Made by a program: the position numbers and the translations under genes. Positions 1 through 6,000 of a DNA stretch of 6,674 bases are shown one piece after another. Positions within the stretch are counted from its first letter, which is position 1; each line of letters starts with the position of its first letter. This stretch comes from Nitrospiraceae bacterium (GTDB lineage: Bacteria; Nitrospirota; Nitrospiria; Nitrospirales; Nitrospiraceae): the NCBI GenBank assembly GCA_025934615.1, contig JAICXS010000106.1:1-6674 (forward strand). Reading direction: 5' to 3'. A model generated the notes under the pieces. The model saw only the letters and a program-made list of their open reading frames with translations. It was not told the DNA's origin and ran no database searches.

Positions 1-375
1 AATGCCGGCCGCGGCGATTCGCAGGTGACACGCCATGGCCAGTTCAAGCCCGCCGCCGAGACAAATTCCGTTTATTGCCGCAATCACGGGCTTGTCGAAC
101 CGTTCAAGACGGTTCAAGCAGGCCTGTCCACGGCCGGAAAACTCGGAACCACTGTACGTGCTGTTGAGATGCGCCAATTCATGAATATCGGCACCGGCCG
201 AGAAAAATCTGTCGAAGCCGGTCAGGATCACGACCCTGACATACTCGTCCGCCTCGAGTTCGCCGACCACCTGCTCCAACTCTTTCAGGAACGCATGGGT
301 CAGCACGTTTGCCGGAGGATAATGGAGCGTGACCCGCGCAATGCGACGTGAAACCGTGAGCAATGTGTGAGGCAT
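1..375 (-). CDS. Enoyl-CoA hydratase/isomerase family protein (crotonase), N-terminal part
   Basis: The first 125 residues of a crotonase-fold protein are visible; the gene runs off the low-coordinate edge, so over half of a usual 255-265 aa enzyme is missing. Crotonases hydrate, isomerise or hydrolyse acyl-CoA thioesters and hold the thioester carbonyl in an oxyanion hole. Visible motifs are FFSAGADI at residues 57-64 (first oxyanion-hole strand and CoA-binding turn) and INGICLGGGLELAMAC at 101-116. The latter holds the second oxyanion-hole glycines and a Glu at 111 in the place of the first catalytic Glu of classical enoyl-CoA hydratase. The second catalytic Glu region lies outside the window. 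The ATG at 375 follows the MeaB stop by 12 nt, behind a GA-rich stretch. It differs clearly from the hydratase at 2165-2965, so it is not a recent duplicate. A general 2-enoyl-CoA hydratase serving the same operon is inferred; its substrate is unknown. Confidence 0.85.
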   Translation of the reverse strand, partial: MPHTLLTVSRRIARVTLHYPPANVLTHAFLKELEQVVGELEADEYVRVVILTGFDRFFSAGADIHELAHLNSTYSGSEFSGRGQACLNRLERFDKPVIAAINGICLGGGLELAMACHLRIAAAGI

Positions 376-387
376 AGGCTCACTTTC

Positions 388-1188
388 TCAGTGCAATGAC
401 TGCCGAATTGTTTGCGACGAAACGTGTCTCGGCAACGGATCGGCCTGCTGATGATGAGCAATCGCCGCGATCAACTCCGGGATGCCTTCGCCTTTTACGG
501 CAACGGTTCGGAGGACGCACGGATGCCAGTCACGCAAATGCTGTAGCGTGGTCTCTGCACCGTCATGGTCAGCTTTGTTGACCACCACGATATGCGCGAC
601 TTCAAGTATGCCGGCTTTCATGGCCTGGATCTCATCGCCCAGGCCAGGCGCTACGACGACCACAACGGTCTTCGCCACCTCGGCAATATCCCATTCACCT
701 TGGCCGACACCGACGGTTTCAACGAGCACGATGTCGAAGCCGGCGGTATCAAGCACCAGCACGGCGTCACGCGTCGCGGCTGATACGCCGCCTCGCTGGC
801 CGCGTGTCGCCAGGCTATGGACGTAGACGCCCTTATCCAAGGCATGGTCCTGCATCCGAATACGGTCGCCGAGAATTGCACCACCGGTGAAGGGACTGCT
901 CATATCCACCGCCAGTACGCCGACCGTCTTGTCTTGTTGCCGATACGCGGTGATGAGCCGATCGATCAAGGTGCTCTTTCCGGCTCCGGGATATCCCGTG
1001 ATGCCGATCGCATGGGAACGGCCGCCGCTGTCTCCCAGTTGCCGAAGGATCTCCCTGCCCATAGGATTGCCGGCCTCCAGCAAGGTGATGGTCCGAGAGA
1101 TGGCGCGAACACGGCCGGCCTTTACGTGCTCCGCCAAGCCATCCGGACTAGCCATCTCTTTTCTTATCGAACGCTCTGACGAGAGCAT
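388..1188 (-). CDS. meaB: MeaB/ArgK-family GTPase, chaperone of B12-dependent acyl-CoA mutase
   Basis: G3E-class P-loop GTPase. Members bind adenosylcobalamin-dependent mutases, gate cofactor loading and protect against inactivation. Numbering from the ATG at 1194, the Walker A motif GYPGAGKS is at 67-74, the switch segment AVDMSSPFTGGAILGDRIRM at 95-114, ETVGVGQ at 159-165 and the guanine-specificity motif NKAD at 206-209. Two start codons lie close together, at 1194 and 1188. An AAGGA directly abuts the first but sits 6 nt before the second, so 1188 (266 aa) is preferred. Oddities: the usual VDPSS reads VDMSS, the usual QSEVD-like stretch reads QGEWD, and the protein ends soon after the G-domain (266 aa against the usual 320-340). 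Most of the C-terminal helical dimerisation arm is therefore missing. The stop is followed after 12 nt by the next gene, so no frameshifted remainder is visible. Its natural partner is the split mutase of this operon. Older annotation calls such proteins LAO/AO transport ATPase, a misnomer. Confidence 0.92.
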   Translation of the reverse strand: MLSSERSIRKEMASPDGLAEHVKAGRVRAISRTITLLEAGNPMGREILRQLGDSGGRSHAIGITGYPGAGKSTLIDRLITAYRQQDKTVGVLAVDMSSPFTGGAILGDRIRMQDHALDKGVYVHSLATRGQRGGVSAATRDAVLVLDTAGFDIVLVETVGVGQGEWDIAEVAKTVVVVVAPGLGDEIQAMKAGILEVAHIVVVNKADHDGAETTLQHLRDWHPCVLRTVAVKGEGIPELIAAIAHHQQADPLPRHVSSQTIRQSLH

Positions 1189-1194
1189 CTGCAT

Positions 1195-1199
1195 TCCTT
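1195..1199 (-). promoter_or_regulatory. Ribosome binding site deciding the MeaB start
   Basis: On the minus strand this reads AAGGA. It touches the ATG at 1194 with no spacer but stands 6 nt before the ATG at 1188, which is normal spacing. It therefore supports initiation at 1188, two codons downstream of the longest reading. Confidence 0.55.
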
Positions 1200-1212
1200 C
1201 GGTTCGAACGAT

Positions 1213-2145
1213 TCAAGAAATCTTCGAGAGGCGGGAAGCGAATGGGCGATTCAGAGTGCCGCCGATCTGTCGCCCCGCCGCCATGACCTTCTCCTCATCG
1301 ACCGGCACCGTGGCGCCGGACGCTTTGAGCGCCACAATCAAATCTTCGGTCGCCACATTGCCGGACGCTCCGGGCGCATGCGGACAGCCGCCGAGTCCGC
1401 CGGCCGAGCTGTCGAACGTCTCGATCCCATATTCCTTCCATGCCGTGAGCGCGTTGGCTACCGCCATGCCGTACGTATCGTGAAAGTGCAGCGAGACGCG
1501 CTCACGCGCAATGTGCGGCAGAACCGTATCCAGCAAGGCCCGCACATCCGCGGGCGACGCCTTGCCGATCGTGTCGCCCAGGGAAATATCGTCTACCCCC
1601 AGATCCAGCAGTCGCTTCATCACCTCGGCGGACCGCGCCGGCTCGATCCGGCCTTCATACGGGCAGAAGATCGCTGTCGAGATGTAGCCGCGCACGGCCA
1701 TGCCGTCCCGTTTGGCCCCGGAGATCACCGGTACGAACCGGTCGATCGATTCGCGGATCGTGGCATGAATGTTCCGTTGAGCGAAGGTCTCCGAGGCAGC
1801 GGTGAAGACGGCGATCTTCTGCGCCGCCACAGCCCGCGCACGTTCCAGCCCGCGTTCGTTCGGCACTAAGGCTGAGTAGACGACGTGGGGCATACGCTCA
1901 ATCTTTCGAAAGACTTCATCGGAGTCGGCAAGTTGCGGCACGGCCTTGGGTGAGACAAACGAGCCGGCTTCGATTTCCGCGACGCCCGTTCTCGAGAGCG
2001 CATTGACGAATGCAATCTTGTTCTCCGTTGGAATGATACCCGGCTCGTTCTGCAGGCCATCTCGCGGCCCGACTTCGATAATCCGGATGAGACCTGTGGT
2101 CAACCTATCACCACCGGCCTTCCTATCGTTCACGACAGATGACAT
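1213..2145 (-). CDS. mvaB: Hydroxymethylglutaryl-CoA lyase
   Basis: Cleaves (S)-3-hydroxy-3-methylglutaryl-CoA to acetoacetate and acetyl-CoA, the last step of leucine/isovalerate breakdown; a cytoplasmic, divalent-metal-dependent TIM-barrel enzyme of the DRE-TIM family. From the ATG at 2145 (310 aa, close to the usual ~300) the sequence shows EVGPRDGLQNE at 24-34 with the catalytic Arg28 and metal-binding Asp29, FVSPKAVPQLAD at 63-74, SLGDTIG at 188-194, LHFHDTYG at 219-226 with metal-binding His220 and His222, and GGLGGCPHAPGASGN at 249-263 with the signature catalytic Cys254 and Asn263. All key residues are present. The open frame extends upstream to 2214, and an ATG at 2172 would overlap the preceding stop by 8 nt. 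The 2145 start is chosen because a GAGG lies 5 nt before it and the extra upstream residues look unlike the family. It lies 19 nt after the hydratase stop, consistent with one operon. Equivalent to liuE. Confidence 0.95.
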   Translation of the reverse strand: MSSVVNDRKAGGDRLTTGLIRIIEVGPRDGLQNEPGIIPTENKIAFVNALSRTGVAEIEAGSFVSPKAVPQLADSDEVFRKIERMPHVVYSALVPNERGLERARAVAAQKIAVFTAASETFAQRNIHATIRESIDRFVPVISGAKRDGMAVRGYISTAIFCPYEGRIEPARSAEVMKRLLDLGVDDISLGDTIGKASPADVRALLDTVLPHIARERVSLHFHDTYGMAVANALTAWKEYGIETFDSSAGGLGGCPHAPGASGNVATEDLIVALKASGATVPVDEEKVMAAGRQIGGTLNRPFASRLSKIS

Positions 2146-2150
2146 CGAAG

Positions 2151-2154
2151 CCTC
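2151..2154 (-). promoter_or_regulatory. Ribosome binding site for HMG-CoA lyase
   Basis: GAGG (within TTGAGG) on the minus strand, 5 nt before the ATG at 2145. No comparable site precedes the in-frame start at 2214, and only a weak AGCAGG abuts the one at 2172, so this favours the shorter protein. Confidence 0.5.
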
Positions 2155-2164
2155 AACAGTTCTG

Positions 2165-2965
2165 CTATCCATCCTGCTTCTGCGGCGCCCAGGCAGGTGA
2201 ATGCCTGTCCACAAAAGCTTGGATGCCCTCTCTCGCTTCAGTTGAAAGCCGGGCCTGGACGTTCACTTCTACGCTGACCGGCCGGCGATCCGATTCCGGA
2301 AGGGCCGGGAGCTTTCGAAGCAGCGCTTTCGTGTTCCTCGCGGCCTCCGGCGCCACATATCGTACCGCTCGAATCAATTCGGAGACTCTCGCATCCAGCG
2401 TGGCCCGCTCGACGACCTCATGGACGAGATTGAATTGCCGGGCCATCGACACGGAGAAAACTTCCCCGGTGAGACAGTAGCGCCGCAGAAAGGACTCCCC
2501 GGTTTTTCGAAGCAAAAATGGTGAGATGACCGCGGGGACCAACCCCAGCTTGGTTTCGCTGAGCGCGAACGTCGCGTCTTCCACTGCCACGACGATGTCG
2601 CAGACGGCGACCAGTCCCACGCCGCCGCCGAAGGCCGGTCCATTCACTCGTGCAATCACCGGGCAGGGACACTCGTCGATCACTCGGTACATGGCGTTGA
2701 GCCGTTCGGCATCTTCACGGGCCTGCGCCTCGGACACCGGTGAGTCGGGGGCCATCCATCGCAAGTCTGCTCCCGCGCAAAAGGCCGCGCCGGCGCCGGT
2801 CAACACGACCGCTCGAATGGCCTCGTCTTGTGCGATCTTTTCAAAGGCCTCCTGCAAGTCGGCGATCAGCCGGCTGTCGTACGCGTTCCGCCTGTCCGGT
2901 CGATTCAAGGTGACGTGAGCGATGCCGTTATCGAATGTCACTCGGAGATCGGATGTTTGTCGCAT
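2165..2965 (-). CDS. liuC: Methylglutaconyl-CoA hydratase (LiuC-like crotonase)
   Basis: Crotonase-fold enzyme of 266 aa, full length for the family. It probably hydrates 3-methylglutaconyl-CoA to HMG-CoA, linking the carboxylase encoded before it with the lyase encoded after it. Visible from the ATG at 2965: TLNRPDRRNAYDS at 19-31 (N-terminal CoA-binding region), AFCAGADLRWM at 61-71 (oxyanion hole, with the GADL-WM form common in leucine-pathway hydratases), NGPAFGGGVGLVAVCD at 108-123, SETKLGLVPAVISPF at 136-150 with Glu137, and a C-terminal EGIQAFVDRHSPAW. Where classical hydratases have their first catalytic Glu (GGGxEL) this protein has Gly (GGGVGL), leaving Glu137 as the candidate acid/base; from memory this is shared by LiuC-type enzymes. 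A GTG at 2974 is in frame, but no ribosome site precedes it, so the ATG is preferred. The specific substrate rests mainly on neighbours and motif style; another enoyl-CoA hydratase activity is possible. Confidence 0.85.
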   Translation of the reverse strand: MRQTSDLRVTFDNGIAHVTLNRPDRRNAYDSRLIADLQEAFEKIAQDEAIRAVVLTGAGAAFCAGADLRWMAPDSPVSEAQAREDAERLNAMYRVIDECPCPVIARVNGPAFGGGVGLVAVCDIVVAVEDATFALSETKLGLVPAVISPFLLRKTGESFLRRYCLTGEVFSVSMARQFNLVHEVVERATLDARVSELIRAVRYVAPEAARNTKALLRKLPALPESDRRPVSVEVNVQARLSTEAREGIQAFVDRHSPAWAPQKQDG

Positions 2966-3050
2966 GCTTCTCACATCGCGGGTTGAGGTTCAAGTTAAGG
3001 CTGAGTTCGGAAAATTGTATTCATACATCCCTGAATATTGCCCTTAATCT
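2966..3050 (-). promoter_or_regulatory. 85-nt intergenic gap with a weak possible promoter
   Basis: The longest gap in the operon, and visibly more AT-rich than the genes. Read on the minus strand it holds TACAAT (positions 3019-3014), five of six matches to a sigma70 -10 box, but no convincing -35 hexamer at the right distance. No hairpin followed by a T-run was seen, so no terminator is called. It could be an internal promoter for the liuC-mvaB-meaB half, or simply a spacer. Confidence 0.2.
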
Positions 3051-4664
3051 TCACATCCGATACACCGGCGCGTGGCTCTCCCGCATGGGAACTGCCATGG
3101 CCACGTCCAAGCACAGTCCCAGCACCTTGCGTGTCTCGACAGGATCGATAATGCCGTCATCCCAGAGACGCGCGGTGCTGAAATAGGGGCTCCCTTCTCG
3201 CTCATATTGGCTCAGTGTCGCCTCGACGATCCGTCGTCGCTCGTTTTCCGATAGGGATCCATGGTCTCGTTCACGCTGTTGCTGCTTCACGGTGGTCAGC
3301 ACGTGTGCGGCCTGTTGAGCCCCCATGACGGAGATGCGCGCATTGGGCCACGTGAACAGAAAGCGGGGCCCATACCCGCGCCCGCACATGGCATAGTTCC
3401 CTGCACCGTGCGAGGCGCCGATCATGACGGTAAACTTGGGGACGTCCGCGGTCGCCACCGCCTGGACCATCTTGGCCCCGTCTTTGATGATGCCGCGCGA
3501 CTCATACTCTCGTCCGACCATGAACCCGGTGATGTTCTGCAGAAAGACGAGCGGGATCCTACGCTGTGAACAGAGTTGGACGAAATGCGCCCCTTTCAGA
3601 GCGGTTTCTGAGAAGAGGACGCCGTTGCTGGCGACGATCCCGATCTGATGTCCCATCCAGTGCGCGAAGCCGCAGACGAGGGTCTGTCCATAGCGCGCCT
3701 TAAACTCATGAAAACGACTGCCGTCCACAAGCCGCATGATCACTTCACGCACCTCGAAGGTTTGGCGCGGATCGCGGGGAATCAGACCGTAGAGTTCACC
3801 GGCCGGATACAGCGGCTCGTCGATGCCGGTGTTCTCTGTGCGGCGCAGCTTCGCCGGCTTTCGTCCCAACGTGCCGACGATGGAACGGCAGAGATCCAAC
3901 GCGTCCCGGTCGTCCTCCGCCAGATGATCGCTCACGCCGGAGAGCCGTGTGTGCAGGTCGGCGCCTCCCAGCGCCTCCGATGTCACGTCTTCCCCGGTGG
4001 CCGCTTTCACCAGCGGCGGTCCGGCCAGATAAATCGTGCCGGTGCCTTTCACGATCACGTTTTCATCGCACATGGCCGGCACATAGGCGCCGCCGGCGGT
4101 GCACATGCCCATCACGGCCGCGATTTGTGGGATGCCGGCCGCGGACAGGCGCGCCTGGTTGTAGAAAATCCGCCCGAAATGTTCTTTGTCCGCAAAGACG
4201 TCGGCCTGCATTGGCAAATAGACGCCGCCCGAGTCCACGAGATAGATGGACGGAAGTCGGTTCTCCAATGCGATCTCTTGAGCCCGGAGATGTTTCTTGA
4301 TCGTCATCGGGAAATACGTCCCGCCTTTGACCGTCGCGTCATTCGCCGCGATCACGCAGGGTCGTCCTGACACGTACCCGATGCCGGTAATGAGACCGGC
4401 GCACGGGACATGGTCCTCGTACAGACCGAACGCGGCGAGCGGGCTCAGTTCGAGCCATGGCGAATCGCGATCGAGCAGGGTGGCTATCCGCTCGCGGGCC
4501 GTCAGTTTCCCGCGCTTCTTATGGAGGGCGACGGCATCGGCCGGTCCACCGGCTTCCGCCTGGGCCAGATATTTCTTCAGATCGGCCATTTGGCTCTCGT
4601 AGTGAGCCTGATTGCGTGTGAACTCCTCGGAGGTGGTTTTCAACGATGTCTTCAGCGCATGCAT
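3051..4664 (-). CDS. liuB: 3-methylcrotonyl-CoA carboxylase, beta (carboxyltransferase) subunit
   Basis: Transfers CO2 from carboxybiotin to 3-methylcrotonyl-CoA to give 3-methylglutaconyl-CoA in leucine/isovalerate degradation; works in a cytoplasmic alpha/beta complex. At 537 aa it matches the ~535 aa of MCC beta subunits and has two crotonase-like carboxyltransferase halves. N-half: KKRGKLTARERI at 49-60, NDATVKGGTYFPM at 108-120, LVDSGGVYLPMQ at 142-153, and a glycine-rich CTAGGAYVPAM at 188-198. C-half: IVASNGVLFSETALKGAHF at 343-361, PLVFLQNITGFMVG at 371-384, GASHGAGNYAMCGRGYGPRF at 416-435 and WPNARISVMG at 439-448. The FSE-ALKGAHF and NYAMCGR-Y-PRF wording is typical of MCC beta rather than propionyl- or acetyl-CoA carboxylase. 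The ATG at 4664 lies 7 nt after the mutase small-subunit stop with a GTGAG 6 nt before it; the frame is open to 4760, but that extension overlaps the upstream gene and looks unlike protein. Geranyl-CoA carboxylase beta is a less likely alternative. The alpha subunit gene is not in the window. Confidence 0.93.
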   Translation of the reverse strand: MHALKTSLKTTSEEFTRNQAHYESQMADLKKYLAQAEAGGPADAVALHKKRGKLTARERIATLLDRDSPWLELSPLAAFGLYEDHVPCAGLITGIGYVSGRPCVIAANDATVKGGTYFPMTIKKHLRAQEIALENRLPSIYLVDSGGVYLPMQADVFADKEHFGRIFYNQARLSAAGIPQIAAVMGMCTAGGAYVPAMCDENVIVKGTGTIYLAGPPLVKAATGEDVTSEALGGADLHTRLSGVSDHLAEDDRDALDLCRSIVGTLGRKPAKLRRTENTGIDEPLYPAGELYGLIPRDPRQTFEVREVIMRLVDGSRFHEFKARYGQTLVCGFAHWMGHQIGIVASNGVLFSETALKGAHFVQLCSQRRIPLVFLQNITGFMVGREYESRGIIKDGAKMVQAVATADVPKFTVMIGASHGAGNYAMCGRGYGPRFLFTWPNARISVMGAQQAAHVLTTVKQQQRERDHGSLSENERRRIVEATLSQYEREGSPYFSTARLWDDGIIDPVETRKVLGLCLDVAMAVPMRESHAPVYRM

Positions 4665-4671
4665 TGAATAC

Positions 4672-5079
4672 TCACGCTCTTGGTTGAATTGCTTTGACGA
4701 AGTCGACGATGTCGGCCATGGTCGTGCCGGGTCTGAAGAGCGCGCGGACACCGGCCGCATGAAGTTTTGGAATATCCTCGTTGGGAATGATCCCGCCGCC
4801 GAACACGACGATGTCGTCGGCGTCCTGCTCCTTCAGCAATTCCAATACACGTAGGAACAGGGTATTGTGCGACCCCGACAAGACGCTGAGACCGATGGCA
4901 TCGACATCCTCCTGAATGGCTGCACTGACGATCTGCTCGGGGGTCTGGTGGAGGCCCGTATAGATAATCTCCATGCCCGCATCGCGAAGCGCGCGAGCGA
5001 CGAGTTTGATCCCACGGTCATGCCCATCGAGCCCGACTTTTCCAATCAAGATGCGAAGCGGCGCGGTGATAGTTGTCAT
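4672..5079 (-). CDS. B12-binding small subunit of a split acyl-CoA mutase
   Basis: A 135-residue stand-alone cobalamin-binding domain (Rossmann-like, base-off/His-on type) of the methylmalonyl-CoA mutase family. It carries adenosylcobalamin for the catalytic large subunit encoded at 6001-6674. The DxHxxG motif reads DGHDRG at residues 18-23, His20 being the lower axial cobalt ligand. GLSVLSGS at 63-70 supplies the SxL element and VFGGGIIP at 92-99 the GG element that cradle the nucleotide tail. The protein is nothing but this domain, as in archaeal-type methylmalonyl-CoA mutase, isobutyryl-CoA mutase (IcmB), 2-hydroxyisobutyryl-CoA mutase (HcmB) and pivalyl-CoA mutase (PcmB). Which of these it is cannot be told from the small subunit. 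Its ATG overlaps the preceding hydrolase stop in ATGA, implying translational coupling, and a GGTG lies 5 nt upstream. No symbol is given because the substrate is unknown. Confidence 0.94.
   Translation of the reverse strand: MTTITAPLRILIGKVGLDGHDRGIKLVARALRDAGMEIIYTGLHQTPEQIVSAAIQEDVDAIGLSVLSGSHNTLFLRVLELLKEQDADDIVVFGGGIIPNEDIPKLHAAGVRALFRPGTTMADIVDFVKAIQPRA
5076..5079 (-). other. ATGA stop/start overlap coupling hydrolase and B12 subunit
   Basis: On the minus strand the start ATG of the B12-binding subunit and the stop TGA of the hydrolase share ATGA. Such overlaps commonly mean that the second gene is translated by ribosomes finishing the first, so hydrolase and mutase small subunit are probably made together. 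Confidence 0.9.
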
Positions 5080-5918
5080 GCGTACACCGGATCGAGGTGA
5101 TATTTGCCCTCGGCGTCTCGCCGGACATAGCCGGCCCGAATCGCGGGGTCGTGTTCAAAGAGCAGCAGCCAATGGTCTGCATACGCGCGATCCAAAAGTC
5201 CGCGTTTGGTTTCGAGCGTCTGGACCGGCGCGAGGTCGTAGCCCATGATGAAAGGGAGGGGCAGATGCGACACAGTGGGGATGAGATCGCCCAGGTAGAA
5301 CGCTGTCTGTCCTTCCGATTCGATTTTGACGCCTTGGTGAAAACGTGTATGGCCGGGTGTGAGCACGGCGGTGATACCCGGCAGCAGCTCACTGTTGCCG
5401 TCCAGCAGATCCCATCGGTTGGCGTCCGTGATCGGCATGAAATTGTCCGGTCGATAACTGGCCCGGGTCCGTTCATTGGCCTGCACGGCATCTTCATACT
5501 CGCCTCGCTGCACAATATACTGGGCTTTTGGGAAGGCCGGGATCAGTGCGCCGTCGTCTGTATGCCTCGTATTGCCGCCGGCGTGGTCGAAGTGCAGATG
5601 GGTGTTGACGACCAGGTCGATGTCCTCGCGCGACAGACCAAGGCGTGCGAGGGACTGATCTAATGAAGCTGTCCGGTCCACGGCAAACATCTTTTGAAAT
5701 TTCGCATCTTCCTTGCTGCCCAGACCCGTATCCACCAGAATGTTGCCGCCGTGCGCCCGGATCAGCAAACACGTGAGACTCAGCGGGATGCGATTCAGTT
5801 CATCGGCCGGGCAGCACCGCTCCCAGAGCACTTTCGGGACGACCCCGAACATGGCGCCGCCGTCCAAGCGAAAGTGCCCATCGGTAATCGGATCAATTTC
5901 AAACGCGCCGAGTTTCAT
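5076..5918 (-). CDS. Metallo-beta-lactamase-fold hydrolase
   Basis: A 280-residue protein of the metallo-beta-lactamase superfamily; no signal peptide or membrane segment, so cytoplasmic. The full two-metal ligand set is visible: THLHFDH at 106-112 (His107, His109, Asp111, His112), His190 in TPGHT, Asp211 in YLGDL and His256 in FEHDP. It should therefore be an active hydrolase. The superfamily includes lactonases (AiiA/YtnP-like), glyoxalase II thioesterases and arylsulfatases. Overall layout, with a long N-terminal part containing an LVDTGLG strand-turn, resembles the lactonase/YtnP-like group, but the substrate cannot be read. An in-frame TGA three codons before the ATG at 5918 makes this the longest possible reading; the ribosome site is poor (no purine-rich run within 10 nt). 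It sits between the genes for the two mutase subunits and is coupled to the second by ATGA, which suggests a role linked to the mutase, for example hydrolysing a CoA thioester or lactone related to its substrate (inference). Confidence 0.88.
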   Translation of the reverse strand: MKLGAFEIDPITDGHFRLDGGAMFGVVPKVLWERCCPADELNRIPLSLTCLLIRAHGGNILVDTGLGSKEDAKFQKMFAVDRTASLDQSLARLGLSREDIDLVVNTHLHFDHAGGNTRHTDDGALIPAFPKAQYIVQRGEYEDAVQANERTRASYRPDNFMPITDANRWDLLDGNSELLPGITAVLTPGHTRFHQGVKIESEGQTAFYLGDLIPTVSHLPLPFIMGYDLAPVQTLETKRGLLDRAYADHWLLLFEHDPAIRAGYVRRDAEGKYHLDPVYA

Positions 5919-6000
5919 AAATGTTCAAGATTGCCTGCAGTCCGATTCCAGCCATATGGCAAAGCGGGAGCCGTCCGTCCTTCGCTAGCCGAGGCCTTCG
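5919..6000 (-). other. 82-nt gap between mutase large subunit and hydrolase genes
   Basis: No gene is supported here. It contains a perfect 10-nt palindrome GCCATATGGC (5951-5960), and the hexamer CGAAGG occurs twice on the minus strand near the mutase stop. There is no clear ribosome site before the hydrolase, no -35/-10 pair, and no hairpin plus T-run. It may be an ordinary spacer or a weak processing site. Confidence 0.3.

Noticed and set aside
887..1483. A 198-codon plus-strand frame spanning the MeaB-lyase junction
   Set aside because: It runs antisense to two genes with intact catalytic motifs and has a low-complexity Ser/Ala/Pro-rich product. It is a shadow.
1213..2145. Lyase as homocitrate or isopropylmalate synthase
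   Set aside because: It shares the DRE-TIM barrel, but its length, the EVGPRDGLQNE opening and the GGCPHAPGASGN cysteine loop are those of HMG-CoA lyase.
3648..4370. A 240-codon open frame on the plus strand inside the carboxylase gene
   Set aside because: It lies wholly antisense to a clearly recognisable MCC beta subunit, and its product shows no family motif. Long antisense frames are expected in GC-rich genes with strong third-position bias.
3051..4664. Carboxyltransferase as propionyl-CoA or acetyl-CoA carboxylase beta
   Set aside because: The presence of a B12 mutase made propionyl-CoA carboxylase tempting, but the FSETALKGAHF and NYAMCGRGYGPRF segments and the hydratase and lyase neighbours point to the methylcrotonyl-CoA type.
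5073..5663. A 196-codon plus-strand frame opposite the hydrolase
   Set aside because: It is antisense to a protein with a complete metal-ligand set; its own product shows no recognisable domain.
5076..5918. Hydrolase as a beta-lactam resistance gene
   Set aside because: It has no signal peptide, it sits in a catabolic operon, and the HxHxDH motif with a later Asp and His is shared by the whole superfamily. The fold name does not imply antibiotic resistance.
5951..5960. Perfect palindrome GCCATATGGC as an operator
   Set aside because: At ten bases, with no flanking symmetry, no second copy and no promoter nearby, it is too short to support a regulator site.
5979..6000. Repeated CGAAGG hexamers after the mutase stop as a terminator or repeat element
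   Set aside because: They are direct, not inverted, and no T-run follows. Two copies of a hexamer are not meaningful in GC-rich DNA.
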